Positions 24,881 through 34,000 of a stretch of DNA of 35,477 nucleotides are shown here, in pieces (position 1 is the first letter of the stretch; each line of letters opens with the position of its first letter). The DNA is taken from assembly GCF_000427805.1 (NCBI RefSeq), contig NZ_ATYS01000052.1:313-35789 (forward strand). The letters are read 5' to 3'. The position numbers and the translations under genes were made by a program. Source of the stretch: Budvicia aquatica DSM 5075 = ATCC 35567 (lineage in GTDB: Bacteria; Pseudomonadota; Gammaproteobacteria; Enterobacterales; Enterobacteriaceae). Under the pieces are notes generated by a model. That model worked only from the letters and a program-made list of their open reading frames with translations, had not been told where the DNA came from and did no database searches.

Positions 24881-26296
24881 CTACACTGCCTTACCCACAG
24901 AACCATAAACCAAACGCCCCTGATGGAAGGTCGCCTGTCGACCCGACACTCGGGCTACCGCCTCGGCGGAACAGCTGGCATCGACCAAAACAAAATCAGC
25001 CTTATCATTTACCTTTGGCCAAACTCGCTGCCCTTTGCTGTCCAGCGGTAATACGTTGCCGGTAGCAATGGCCAAAGAACGGGATAAGGTGAATTCATCC
25101 GGTCGGGTGTAAAGCTGGGCGTAGAGATTGGCTTTTTCTAACATATCGCCGGAGCCAAAAGGCGACCAGTGATCGATAACGCTATCAGTGCCGGTCATGA
25201 CAAAAACCCCTTTCTCCGTCAGCTGCGGCAACGGCATATGCAGGGTGCCGATAGGGATGGATGAGGCAATAGAAATTTGTTGCTCAGCCAGTCGCGTGGC
25301 GGTCTCTTCAATCTGCTGCGGACTCAGCGTCGACAGAGCAAAAGCATGGCTGATGGTTACATTACCTTTGAGCGATGGATTTTTTACTACGGTATCAATA
25401 ATATAATTAACCGCTGCCACGCCTGCCGGGCTGGTTTCATGCAAATGAATATCTACCCCTTTGTGAGAATCCAGCGCAATCTGAAACATGGTATCGAGGG
25501 ATTTTTCCATCGCGCCGTCAACGTTGGTCGGATCCAGCCCGCCGACATATTGCGCCCCCATCTTCATGGCTTCACGCATCAGATTTTCTGATTGGGAATG
25601 CAATAAACCATGCTGTGGGAAGGCAACCACTTCACAGCTGAACTCCGGTTTACGTTGCTCCAATACCACCATCAGATTTTCCAGATTTTTAAGCCCTGAA
25701 ACCGGATCAACGTTGCAATGGCTGCGTGCAATCACCGAACCTTTTGAGTGGAGTAAATCAATCAGTTTACCCGCCCGCTCTTGCGTGGTTGGCTGAAGGG
25801 TTGGCAACAGCTGCTGTTCCAGCGTAATCATATCCATAATAGTTTTTCCCTTACGGGAACGGGGAGCCTGCCACGGGCCACCATAGAAGGTTTTGTCTAA
25901 ATGGATATGCATATCGCGGAAGGCCGGTAACAGTAGTTTTCCCATCCCGTCATAGGCCGGAAGGCTGTTATTTAGCCCGCTGCCAGATGAGTGAATCTGA
26001 ATAATCTTCCCGTCTTTAATTTCCAGAGTCGCTAAGTCAGTTTCTGTGGCAGTAACAACACTCCCCTCATAAACAAAGCCCTTCTCCAGCCTGACATTTT
26101 TTAGATAATAGTGGGGATGGTTAATTGAAGTCATAGCGCTCGCTGAGTTATCCGCTGTTTTACAGTCCACCGAAGACGTAGACGCAGGTGCGGCATAAGC
26201 CAGACCGCCGGTGGCGCTGATAGCCGCTAAAACCGTCGCCAGTTTACCGCCCTGAGTAAGAAACTGTCTTCTTTTATTCTGGTGAGTACTTTCCAT
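24881..26296 (-). CDS. Tat-exported amidohydrolase of the cytosine-deaminase (CodA/AtzC-like) group
   Basis: 471 residues. A twin-arginine signal is present: KRRQFLTQ (8-15), a weakly hydrophobic stretch, and an AYAA cleavage region near 35. Metal-binding and catalytic residues of the CodA type can be placed: His130 and His132 (MHIHLDKTF), His284 and Glu287 (HLHE), His317 (SHAF), Asp371 (TDSVIDHW). The family hydrolyses ring or exocyclic C-N bonds of pyrimidines, triazines and similar compounds. Last gene of the ankyrin-ylbF-fdrA-ylbE-permease-arcC cluster, 35 bases after arcC; SD AAGGAG. It probably converts a heterocyclic or ureido substrate that feeds the carbamoyl pathway. Export of such an enzyme is unusual. 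Substrate unknown. Confidence 0.87.
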   Translation of the reverse strand: MESTHQNKRRQFLTQGGKLATVLAAISATGGLAYAAPASTSSVDCKTADNSASAMTSINHPHYYLKNVRLEKGFVYEGSVVTATETDLATLEIKDGKIIQIHSSGSGLNNSLPAYDGMGKLLLPAFRDMHIHLDKTFYGGPWQAPRSRKGKTIMDMITLEQQLLPTLQPTTQERAGKLIDLLHSKGSVIARSHCNVDPVSGLKNLENLMVVLEQRKPEFSCEVVAFPQHGLLHSQSENLMREAMKMGAQYVGGLDPTNVDGAMEKSLDTMFQIALDSHKGVDIHLHETSPAGVAAVNYIIDTVVKNPSLKGNVTISHAFALSTLSPQQIEETATRLAEQQISIASSIPIGTLHMPLPQLTEKGVFVMTGTDSVIDHWSPFGSGDMLEKANLYAQLYTRPDEFTLSRSLAIATGNVLPLDSKGQRVWPKVNDKADFVLVDASCSAEAVARVSGRQATFHQGRLVYGSVGKAV

Positions 26297-26331
26297 TTTT
26301 ACTCCTTAATCATAATAGTTGACCAATAAAA

Positions 26332-27282
26332 TCAATGAATAATATGAGTGCCTGTCTCGCCCTTCAGCGCCTGAGGTAGTTTTTCAGGTACCGTAATAAT
26401 CACTTTGCTACCGCCATTGGCTAAAAAAGAGAGGCTCGCCTCTATTTTCGGCAGCATGCTCCCGGCCGGGAAATGCCCTTCGGCGATATATTGCTTAATT
26501 TCATCCACGGTGACTGAATCCAAAGCTTGCTGATTCGGCTTACCAAAGTTGATGCAAACCTTCTCAACGCCGGTAGTAATAATCAAGGTATCGGCATTTA
26601 GGGTTTCAGCTAACAGCGTAGTCGATAAATCTTTATCGATAACGGCATCAACGCTGTGATATTGCCCGTCCCGATCTTTAATCACCGGGATCCCACCGCC
26701 GCCCGCACTAATCACCACAAAACCACTGTCAATCAGCGACTTTATCGCCTCAGTTTCAATGATCTTTATCGGATCCGGTGATGCCACCACCCGACGATAT
26801 CCTCGCCCTGAATCTTCAACAAAGCACCAGTCCGGATATTCGTTCAGTAAGTGATCGCGCTGCGCTTGAGTAAAGAAAGCACCAATCGGCTTGGTCGGGT
26901 TAGCAAAGTTAGCATCCAGCTTATCCACCTCAACCTGGGTAATCACCGTAATGGCTTTTTTGTCGCTCTGACGGGAAGCCAGTTCATTATTCAACGCTTG
27001 CTGAATCAAATAACCAATTCCTCCCTGAGTGTCCGCCACACAGTTTGCCAGCGGCGTTAAAGGAAGATGCTCACGTTCATTAGCAATTTCAGCACGGCGC
27101 AGATCTAAACCGACATGAGGCCCGTTGCCGTGTGTCAGCACAATGTTGTAGCCAAGTTGAAGCATATCGGCGATATGTTTTGCCACCTCTTTGACCGCAA
27201 TCTCCTGATGTTCAATCGTTTGGTGAGCGTTATCTTTAATAATGCTGTTACCACCAATGGCTATCACCACAAGTTTTTTCAT
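26332..27282 (-). CDS. arcC: Carbamate kinase (catabolic)
   Basis: 316 residues, normal for carbamate kinase. Family motifs: VVIAIGGNSI (4-13), LTHGNGPHVG (about 49-58), VISAGGGGIPV, DAVIDKDLS, and the C-terminal GTHIIH. The enzyme makes ATP from carbamoyl phosphate and ADP, releasing CO2 and ammonia. Next to fdrA/ylbE/ylbF it plays the role of AllK (YbcF) in E. coli, not that of the arginine deiminase pathway: no arcA or arcB is present. It lies between the permease (117 bases) and the amidohydrolase (35 bases), all on the minus strand. Confidence 0.95.
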   Translation of the reverse strand: MKKLVVIAIGGNSIIKDNAHQTIEHQEIAVKEVAKHIADMLQLGYNIVLTHGNGPHVGLDLRRAEIANEREHLPLTPLANCVADTQGGIGYLIQQALNNELASRQSDKKAITVITQVEVDKLDANFANPTKPIGAFFTQAQRDHLLNEYPDWCFVEDSGRGYRRVVASPDPIKIIETEAIKSLIDSGFVVISAGGGGIPVIKDRDGQYHSVDAVIDKDLSTTLLAETLNADTLIITTGVEKVCINFGKPNQQALDSVTVDEIKQYIAEGHFPAGSMLPKIEASLSFLANGGSKVIITVPEKLPQALKGETGTHIIH

Positions 27283-27399
27283 GCCTTATATCCTGCGCGA
27301 GGGGAACTGGTTTAACCGGTGGGAAAGCTTTATCCACCGGTCAGGTTGATGACGAACGGGTTACTGCTTAGTTCAGCAATGTTAGCTATTTCAGTAATG

Positions 27400-28947
27400 C
27401 TATTTCGATAATGCAGAGCCCGGAGTGTTGTCGGCCGCAGCCTGTTTGCTATCGATAAAGTGCTTAATCACAAACATCACCGCCATCATCAGATAGGCGT
27501 AAACAAACATCATTGACGGCCCTTGCGCAAAGCCGACCACCGGCGCGTGAATCACACCGAACAGGGCCAGCACCGAGCCCACTGCCGCAGAAATGGCCCC
27601 ACGCAGCGGTTTATTCAGAATGGCGAAAATCGCAATACAGCCCCAAAGCATACTGCCCAGCGGCGCGCCGTTGCCTAAGTGAACTAAACCGGTGTAATAG
27701 ACCCCTTTACTGGCTAATACCTTCGAACCGATAGCCGCACCCGAGGTTCCTGCCGCACTCAGCACGTTGTTAACAATGGTTAGTGCCCAGTTGGCTATCC
27801 ACGGGAACAGACAGATAAAGATAACCGGAACTTCATTTTTCGGCGTTTCTCGCACCACCTGATTGGCGGTAACCACGCCGATAAACACCAGAATAGGCAC
27901 GATTGCGGTCATCGGAATAATCGCCAGCATAAAGGCGCCCAGGCCAAACAGCGGAACGATAAACATGGTAATACCTGAAGCCAGCGTATAACCGATGCTT
28001 GCGCCCATCGCTTTCCAGCCCGCATGGCCGACATACACCGTGACCGGGAACGGATTGCCTAAGAAGCAACCCACGGTAGAAGAAAGACCGTTGGCCAGCA
28101 TCACGTTACGGGTGTTGTATTCATCCCCGGCGGCGTGAGCACTTTCGATGTTTTCCAAGTCGAAGATATAGTTAGCCAGCCCTAACGGTACTGCCGATGC
28201 CAGATATGGCAAGGCATGAGGAAGCCCCTGCAAGAAGCTATCAATGTGGATCCCCGGAGGGTTAAAGCCAAATGATGCCATCGACGCTTTAATCGCCTCA
28301 GGGCTTTGCAGACCGGAAACCCAAGCCAGAACCGTACCGGCAACCAACAGTAATAAACCGGTAGGAATACGGGCAAATATCGGTGACTTACCAAACCAGT
28401 TAATAAAGATCAGCAGCAGAACAATAAAAGAGACGGTCGGCGCTTCAAACGATTGCAGCATCGGGTTCATCGCCAGCAGCAGCAGGCCCAGACCTGATAA
28501 ACAAGAGAGCAGCACGGTACGCGGGATCATCTTACGAATAGTTTCACCCAGGAATGAACCGCCCACCAGAATCATCGCTTCAACAAAACACCAGACCAGC
28601 GCGATTTGAATAGCAAACTCGGCGTTCTGGGTTTGCTGATAAACCGGCATGATAACCAGAAAGGTGACGGTAAAAATCGACGGCGCACTAGGGCCAGAAG
28701 GCAGAGCAGTAACATCACTGCGCTGAGTTGCTTTGGCCAGTTGAGCACCAAAATAGGCATAGCTGATACTGGCGAGCAGAACGGCAAATCCGAACGCAGG
28801 TGCAATCCGGCCATAAACGATTTCAGTAGGAATACCGACAACAAAAATCAGTAGCCCCATCATGGTTAACAAATTAGTCAGGTTATTGGTCATCAGGCCA
28901 AAATATGCCGCCCAGTCGCCTCTTTTCCATCCGATATTTAATTTCAT
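27400..28947 (-). CDS. NCS2-like (xanthine/uracil-type) permease
   Basis: 515 residues with about 12-14 membrane helices. Overall layout and segments such as ALPSGPSAPSIFTVTFLVIMPVY, RTVLLSCLSGLGLLLLA, GLANYIFDLENIESAHAAGDEYNTRNVMLANGLSSTVGCFLGNPFP fit the nucleobase/ascorbate (NCS2, AzgA-side) superfamily. Such carriers import purines, pyrimidines or related cyclic amides by proton symport. Context (amidohydrolase, carbamoyl transferase, carbamate kinase) suggests it imports the nitrogenous substrate of this pathway or a product made outside by the exported amidohydrolase. SD AAGGT. Gap of 189 bases from ylbE with a hairpin. Confidence 0.83.
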   Translation of the reverse strand: MKLNIGWKRGDWAAYFGLMTNNLTNLLTMMGLLIFVVGIPTEIVYGRIAPAFGFAVLLASISYAYFGAQLAKATQRSDVTALPSGPSAPSIFTVTFLVIMPVYQQTQNAEFAIQIALVWCFVEAMILVGGSFLGETIRKMIPRTVLLSCLSGLGLLLLAMNPMLQSFEAPTVSFIVLLLIFINWFGKSPIFARIPTGLLLLVAGTVLAWVSGLQSPEAIKASMASFGFNPPGIHIDSFLQGLPHALPYLASAVPLGLANYIFDLENIESAHAAGDEYNTRNVMLANGLSSTVGCFLGNPFPVTVYVGHAGWKAMGASIGYTLASGITMFIVPLFGLGAFMLAIIPMTAIVPILVFIGVVTANQVVRETPKNEVPVIFICLFPWIANWALTIVNNVLSAAGTSGAAIGSKVLASKGVYYTGLVHLGNGAPLGSMLWGCIAIFAILNKPLRGAISAAVGSVLALFGVIHAPVVGFAQGPSMMFVYAYLMMAVMFVIKHFIDSKQAAADNTPGSALSK

Positions 28948-29098
28948 GGGAATATACCTTACAAAGAAGATCTTAATTGTTATATGTCACTTCAGGTCGC
29001 CTGCACTCAGGCAGTGACTGAACGACACTTAATGTCTTGTAAGTCATGGTGATGTTTCCCTGGTGAGTAAAATAAACAGGGAGTTACCACCTGTACTG

Positions 29099-29129
29099 AT
29101 GCCCTTCAACCATCGCAGTCGAAGGGCAT
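29099..29129 (-). terminator. Intercistronic hairpin after ylbE
   Basis: ATGCCCTTC (29099-29107) and GAAGGGCAT (29121-29129) form a perfect 9-bp stem 8 bases beyond the ylbE stop, with no T-run on the minus strand. It may stabilise the upstream message or reduce transcription into the permease-kinase-amidohydrolase half of the cluster. Confidence 0.45.
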
Positions 29130-29136
29130 GCCCTAT

Positions 29137-30567
29137 TTACTCTCGTTGAACATAACGCGCACTGAAGGCCAGCAATGCTTTCTCGAAGCACTCAAACGGC
29201 GGGTGAACAATACCTGCCCCAATCATGCCGATACCGGCATCTTTATGCGCAATGGCGGTATTAATCACCGGCAGAATGCCGCTGGAAGCCACTTTGGTAA
29301 TATCAATGCCGGTCGGAATCCCCATAAAGCCCAGTAACGGAATAGTGATATTAGGGTTTTCGCCTAAGGTGATTTCCCGCATCTGACGGGAGAAATCGAC
29401 CGCCTCTTCTACCGTTCCGCCAACCAGAGCAACAATTGCCGGAGCCGTTGCCATCGCGAAGCCGCCAATACCGTAAGACTCAGTAATCGCGCTATCGCCG
29501 ATATCCAGCCCTGAATCTTCCGGCTTATAACCGGCGAACATCGGGCCAATAACCTGCTGAGAAGGACCGGTTAACCAAGTGCCCGGTAATCCGCTGACGC
29601 GCAGACCGAACTCAACGCCGTTGCGCGCCATGGTGGTCACTACCGTGCTGTATTCAATGCCGTGTGCCGCATCCAGTGAAGCTTTACACATTGCCATCCA
29701 GGTCGGGCCAGAGAAGTAATCGCTGCTGGCAACAAAATCAAATACCTCTTTTTGCTGCGCCACAGAGAAATTGGTCTGAATGATATAAGGCGTGAGTGCC
29801 TGAATAAGCAGCGTAGTGCCGGCATTATTACGGTTATGACATTCATCCCCCATATGTAACGCTTGAGCCAGCATCAGGCGTAAATCAATCTCTTTTGCCA
29901 GTTTCATGGCATCACGTAACATTGGCCCCAATACATCACGCATCCAGATCAGACGGTCAATCACACTTTGGTCGTTGGCCCCCATGCGTAATATTTTCGC
30001 CATCTGTTCGCTGAGGTTGGTATAGGCGATGTTGCCGTAGGTTTTGTTTTCCACGATGTGCATAAACATCGATGCAGAGGTAACCCCGGCCATCGAGCCG
30101 ACGCAGTTATGTTCATGACAGGGTGAAAAGGTAATTTTGCCGGATGCCGCGACTTTTTCAGCGTCAGCAAGGTCAGTGGCTAACCCTTCAAAAACCAGCG
30201 CACCGGTCACCGCCCCTTTCATTGCGCCGCACATCCGCTCCCAGGTAATCGGCGGGCCGGCGTGCAGAATGGTGGTTTTAGTCATGCCCGGAACCACATT
30301 AATCGCCTGATCAAAACCAATTAACACCGGCTGAGACTGAATAATGCGTTCAACCGCCTGCTGATTAGCTGCGGCAATTTTTGCTGCCAGCTCGGGAGCT
30401 TCCAGCCGATCAAGCGCAGCAATAACCGCTAAGTTACCGCCGCCCGGCGGCGTCCAGCTTAAGTGAGTAACGCTAACGTTTTGCGCCTGAAGGTCATCTT
30501 TAAACATCTCAATGCCGACATTAATCACGTTTAAATCACTGGCAAACAGTTGTTGAATCTGGCTCAT
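29137..30567 (-). CDS. ylbE: YlbE/AllG-like protein (DUF1116), oxamate carbamoyltransferase component
   Basis: 476 residues from the ATG at 30567, which overlaps the fdrA stop by ATGA and has AAGGGG upstream; a longer frame to 30621 only runs back inside fdrA. Family features: HLSWTPPGGGNLAVIAALDRL, GFDQAINVVPGMTKTTILHAGPPI, FSPCHEHNCVGSMAGVTSASMFM, ALHMGDECHNRNNAGTTLL, SYGIGGFAMATAPAIVALVGGT. In E. coli this protein is one of three subunits reported to form oxamate carbamoyltransferase (oxalurate + phosphate giving oxamate + carbamoyl phosphate). Translationally coupled to fdrA, so subunits are made together. Confidence 0.9.
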   Translation of the reverse strand: MSQIQQLFASDLNVINVGIEMFKDDLQAQNVSVTHLSWTPPGGGNLAVIAALDRLEAPELAAKIAAANQQAVERIIQSQPVLIGFDQAINVVPGMTKTTILHAGPPITWERMCGAMKGAVTGALVFEGLATDLADAEKVAASGKITFSPCHEHNCVGSMAGVTSASMFMHIVENKTYGNIAYTNLSEQMAKILRMGANDQSVIDRLIWMRDVLGPMLRDAMKLAKEIDLRLMLAQALHMGDECHNRNNAGTTLLIQALTPYIIQTNFSVAQQKEVFDFVASSDYFSGPTWMAMCKASLDAAHGIEYSTVVTTMARNGVEFGLRVSGLPGTWLTGPSQQVIGPMFAGYKPEDSGLDIGDSAITESYGIGGFAMATAPAIVALVGGTVEEAVDFSRQMREITLGENPNITIPLLGFMGIPTGIDITKVASSGILPVINTAIAHKDAGIGMIGAGIVHPPFECFEKALLAFSARYVQRE

Positions 30568-32114
30568 TTGGCATCCCCTTTGGCAACAAACTCTCTTGAT
30601 AACAATCCGGTATTGGTACAACTGCTTGAAATGGTGACGCCCGCGTCTTCTAACTGCTGTATTTGCTTAGCCATGTCCGGCTGGTCTAAGTCAGTACCCA
30701 GCACATAGCCTAAAATTTCCAGATGGCGTTGCTGCTCTTTTGCCAGCTTTTTGGCCTGATAAATGGCGGGCAGCATCACGCCTACCGGATCCTCGTGCGA
30801 ACCAAAGCCAAGAATAAAGTCCATGGCAATAACGCCGACTTCAGGATCGCGGGCTTCTTGGAGGAAACGCTCAATGCGGTTTGACGGGTCGATCATCGGA
30901 TGAGGCTTACCGTTGGTAAAATCATCATCACCCAAATCAAGGAAGGTATGCTCAATACTGTGGTTCAGATCTTTCAGGCGCAAGTTAAGATCTTTTTGAA
31001 TATTGCTGTAGATATTGGGGTATTTCTCCATTGCCAGATACATCACTTCATCACAAATCGTACCGCCGCAGAACAGGCCGCGGATATACTTTTGCTCGGG
31101 CTTTAGCTTTGCCCTGACCTCTTCAATCAGCGGCCAGTTTAAAGAGTGAAGATCGATATCCTCTTCTTTTATGCCGGTTAACAACACGGCTTTTAACGCA
31201 GCTTGCTTGGTGGTCTGAGCAAAATGACCGCCGGCTTTAACCACCCGCTGTTCACAACCACCGATAAAACACACAACTACCGGTTTGGTACAGTTTTTAA
31301 TATTGGCCAGAACCTTCAGCTCTACGCTTTCAGCCGGTGGTTTAGAGATAAGCACAATAACCTGTGTGTTCGGGTCTTTATCCAGCACGTTCATCGCATC
31401 CAGCATCATGATGCCGCCGATCTTTTCACTTAAATCCCGACCGCCGGTCCCGATTAGCTGTGAAACACCGCCGCCAAAGTCATGGATACGTACGCTCACT
31501 TCCTGACTACCGGTGCCCGAGGCACCAATAATACCAATACTGCCCTGACGTACCGCATTACCAAAGCACAGCGCTTTATTGTTAATAATCGCCGTTCCGC
31601 AGTCAGGGCCCATCATCAATAAGCCCTTCCGGTGAGCCAGCTGTTTTAACGCCAGTTCATCATCAATACTGACATTATCGCTGAACAGCATAACGTGCAG
31701 ATCCTGCTCCAGCGCCTTTCTTGCCTCTCTGGCCGCATAGGCACCGTTAACTGAAATCACCGCCAAGTTTGCTTCAGCTACCTGACTCTTGGCTGATTCA
31801 ATGGTGGCGTACCGGGCTTCAAAATGAGAGCCGCCCGAGCTTTTCTTTTTAAATAACGCTTCAATCTCCGTCAGAATCTGATCGTTATCGGCACCGTCTT
31901 TGCCTTTAATGACAATCATCAGATCGCCATTTTTGGCCTCTTCAAGCTCTTTGGTTAATAAATTCAGGTTGCGTAAAACGCCCTTATTCATTTCTGTTGC
32001 CATCGCGACAATAGCCTGATCGACATGTTCAATCTGGTTGGCTTTGGTCGAAATAGACATCAGCGATACCGAATCAAAATAGGTATTCTTTTTAATTACT
32101 ATTTTTGTAGACAT
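30564..32114 (-). CDS. fdrA: FdrA/AllF-like protein (succinyl-CoA-synthetase-alpha-like), oxamate carbamoyltransferase component
   Basis: 516 residues. The middle region has a CoA-ligase-type Rossmann segment IGIIGASGTGSQEVSVRIHDFGG (about 194-216) followed by GVSQLIGTGGRDLSEKIGG, as in succinyl-CoA synthetase alpha, and a later FIGGCEQR and GLFCGGTICDEVMY region typical of FdrA. The N-terminal ~100 residues contain a small alpha/beta domain. It overlaps ylbF by 16 bases and ylbE by four. Despite the ligase-like fold, the E. coli relative (AllF) is reported to act in carbamoyl transfer, probably through phosphate chemistry; the exact acceptor or donor here is unknown. Confidence 0.91.
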   Translation of the reverse strand: MSTKIVIKKNTYFDSVSLMSISTKANQIEHVDQAIVAMATEMNKGVLRNLNLLTKELEEAKNGDLMIVIKGKDGADNDQILTEIEALFKKKSSGGSHFEARYATIESAKSQVAEANLAVISVNGAYAAREARKALEQDLHVMLFSDNVSIDDELALKQLAHRKGLLMMGPDCGTAIINNKALCFGNAVRQGSIGIIGASGTGSQEVSVRIHDFGGGVSQLIGTGGRDLSEKIGGIMMLDAMNVLDKDPNTQVIVLISKPPAESVELKVLANIKNCTKPVVVCFIGGCEQRVVKAGGHFAQTTKQAALKAVLLTGIKEEDIDLHSLNWPLIEEVRAKLKPEQKYIRGLFCGGTICDEVMYLAMEKYPNIYSNIQKDLNLRLKDLNHSIEHTFLDLGDDDFTNGKPHPMIDPSNRIERFLQEARDPEVGVIAMDFILGFGSHEDPVGVMLPAIYQAKKLAKEQQRHLEILGYVLGTDLDQPDMAKQIQQLEDAGVTISSSCTNTGLLSREFVAKGDAK

Positions 32115-32998
32115 GTTGCCTCTCCAAGTTTTTGACTCAGTTCTAATCCGGCCAGCATCCCTGTCGCAATATCGGTACCGGAGGTAGAACCTATTTTTAA
32201 AACAGCGTCTATTTTTGCTATCAGGTGGTTTTTATTGCCGCCAACCATGGCGACTAATAAATCAACGATGCTTTCTCTGACTAAGCCCTGTGCAGCTTTT
32301 GAGATAGCCATATAGCTAATAGGATTCGTTTGTGAGCCACATTGAGAAATGGCCTGATATAACTGAGATAAGCAGCCCCGGGCCGGATTGCCCGGCATTG
32401 CCAGTACCGCACAAAGCCCGACTAAAAAGTCATCGCCTGCCGGCGTTAAACCAATACCTAAACCAACACATCGATTAACCCATGGTGCAATCTGCGCCAT
32501 ATCACCTCGGGCTAAACAGCTGATAAGCTCTCGGGTTGCCAGTGACAGCTGAACCAACATTTGTTGCTCAAACGGGGTTATCTCTCGGTCAGTGATGGCT
32601 TTTATGCCGCCACCAATACCCTGCTGCTCAATACGTTCGGTTAATAAGTTAATTGATTGCTCAATAACCCGGTGGTGACTGATATATTCAGGTAATTCAC
32701 AGCGCCACAAATTTACACGCTCAAATGAAACGGATAATTGATGATTTACCACCAATTTATTGTGGTTAATAAATACCGGCTGATGCTGAAATAAATTCAA
32801 TTCATTCAGATTATTTAAATTAATGACTAGGGTATTCGGTGCATTATCAACAGAACGACAGCCAATGGTGTAAAGCTGATTATTATCGGCATCGCTAATA
32901 TTGATAACTTTATTAAATACGCTATGTATACGGCCATTAAACCGCCCTGAATTTAATCGTTGAATAAATTCAGTTTCGCCGGAAAAAGCAATAACCAT
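32099..32998 (-). CDS. ylbF: YlbF/AllH-like protein (DUF2877), oxamate carbamoyltransferase component
   Basis: 299 residues from the ATG at 32998, preceded at six bases by AGGTG; a GTG at 33007 would add three residues but has no SD. The family signature is the C-terminal glycine-rich segment VGLGIGLTPAGDDFLVGLCAVL (about 185-206) and GSTSGTDIATGMLAGLEL, while the N-terminus is beta-rich. It is the first of the three carbamoyltransferase-type genes and overlaps fdrA by 16 bases. No signal peptide, so the complex is cytoplasmic. It follows the ankyrin gene by 78 bases. Confidence 0.88.
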   Translation of the reverse strand: MVIAFSGETEFIQRLNSGRFNGRIHSVFNKVINISDADNNQLYTIGCRSVDNAPNTLVINLNNLNELNLFQHQPVFINHNKLVVNHQLSVSFERVNLWRCELPEYISHHRVIEQSINLLTERIEQQGIGGGIKAITDREITPFEQQMLVQLSLATRELISCLARGDMAQIAPWVNRCVGLGIGLTPAGDDFLVGLCAVLAMPGNPARGCLSQLYQAISQCGSQTNPISYMAISKAAQGLVRESIVDLLVAMVGGNKNHLIAKIDAVLKIGSTSGTDIATGMLAGLELSQKLGEATCLQK

Positions 32999-33076
32999 CC
33001 TGTTCACCTAATAATGAATTATGGTGATGGTGACTTAATTATTTAATATTAAATAATTGGCTGCTTATAAAGCGGG

Positions 33077-33682
33077 TTATGCACCCGCTGCAATTAATAA
33101 ATCAGCAATTTCGCTATAGCCTTTTTCTTTGGCCAGCTGCAACGGCGTTTTGCCATATTTGTCGGTCATACCCGGATTAGCACCGTGCTCCAGCAATAGC
33201 TTAACGATCTGCTGCTGCCTGACACCGCCGTCGTTTAATACGATCGCTTCAAGTAGCGGAGTCCAACCCACAAAGTTAGTGTGGTTGACGTTAATCGTGG
33301 TGGTTTCAAGCAGTTCACGAACCACTTCCACATACCCTTTTTCACTGGCCGGCGTAATACCAACGCCGCCAAAACGGGTTAATCGGGTCAGGTCTGCCCC
33401 GGCTTTTACCATGATACGAATCAGATTCAGATCGTTGGTTAAACAACCCAACAGGAAGGGATTAAAACAGGTTTCATCTTGTAAATTGATATCTGCGCCT
33501 GCGGCAGCTAAATATTCAACCAGTGCGTAATGTTTATTCAGGCTGGCCAGTACAATAGCGGTTCTGCCCTGGCGGTTAGTCGCATTGATATCGATATTCT
33601 GTTTGAGTTGCTGTTTGAGTGATTCAAGATCGCCTTCTGTAGCCGCTTGAAAATATTGAGTTAAGACGTGATTATTTGACAT
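33077..33682 (-). CDS. Ankyrin-repeat protein
   Basis: 201 residues made almost wholly of ankyrin repeats (about five), e.g. NRQGRTAIVLASLNKHYALVEYLAAAGADI, the FGGVGITPASEKGYVEVVRELLE unit, and DKYGKTPLQLAKEKGYSEIADLLIAAGA. No signal peptide or membrane segment, so cytoplasmic. It is the promoter-proximal gene of the ylbF-fdrA-ylbE cluster, 78 bases ahead of ylbF, with SD GGGGAT. Ankyrin repeats bind proteins; it may assemble or protect the carbamoyltransferase complex (inference). Confidence 0.9.
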   Translation of the reverse strand: MSNNHVLTQYFQAATEGDLESLKQQLKQNIDINATNRQGRTAIVLASLNKHYALVEYLAAAGADINLQDETCFNPFLLGCLTNDLNLIRIMVKAGADLTRLTRFGGVGITPASEKGYVEVVRELLETTTINVNHTNFVGWTPLLEAIVLNDGGVRQQQIVKLLLEHGANPGMTDKYGKTPLQLAKEKGYSEIADLLIAAGA

Positions 33683-34000
33683 ATTAAGATCCCCAGTAAT
33701 ATTTATACTTCCCGACTATACCGTTTTTTAATCAAAAGAATAATTTTACAAAACACGATTATTTAACAAAACGGCACAGATGAAGAAAAACAACGACCCG
33801 AGTACAAAACCTTTGCATCAAAAAAACGACATTCTTTAATAAAAATACTTTTACCTTAAGTTGTGGGACTTATTATTTAAATAGACAGTACCAAAGGAAT
33901 TCATTTATTAAAAGCCACTTGAAAATCACTTGGCAATTTGCCGTTAATTTGTGAAACTGATTCAACAATCAGCTGATAAACTGGTGCAAGGTCAAAATAA
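33683..34000. promoter_or_regulatory. Divergent control region of the carbamoyl cluster
   Basis: 318 AT-rich bases between the ankyrin gene and the divergent LysR gene. It must hold promoters for both directions. I found no palindrome as clean as the one at 6136-6152, so no operator is assigned. SD AAGG (33988-33991) serves the LysR gene. Confidence 0.45.

Noticed and set aside
26332-27282. Arginine deiminase pathway
   Set aside because: Carbamate kinase is present, but arcA, arcB and arcD are not; fdrA/ylbE/ylbF explain it better.
30568-30621. Longer N-terminus of the YlbE-like protein
   Set aside because: It would lie inside fdrA without ribosome binding site, whereas the ATG at 30567 has AAGGGG and an ATGA overlap.
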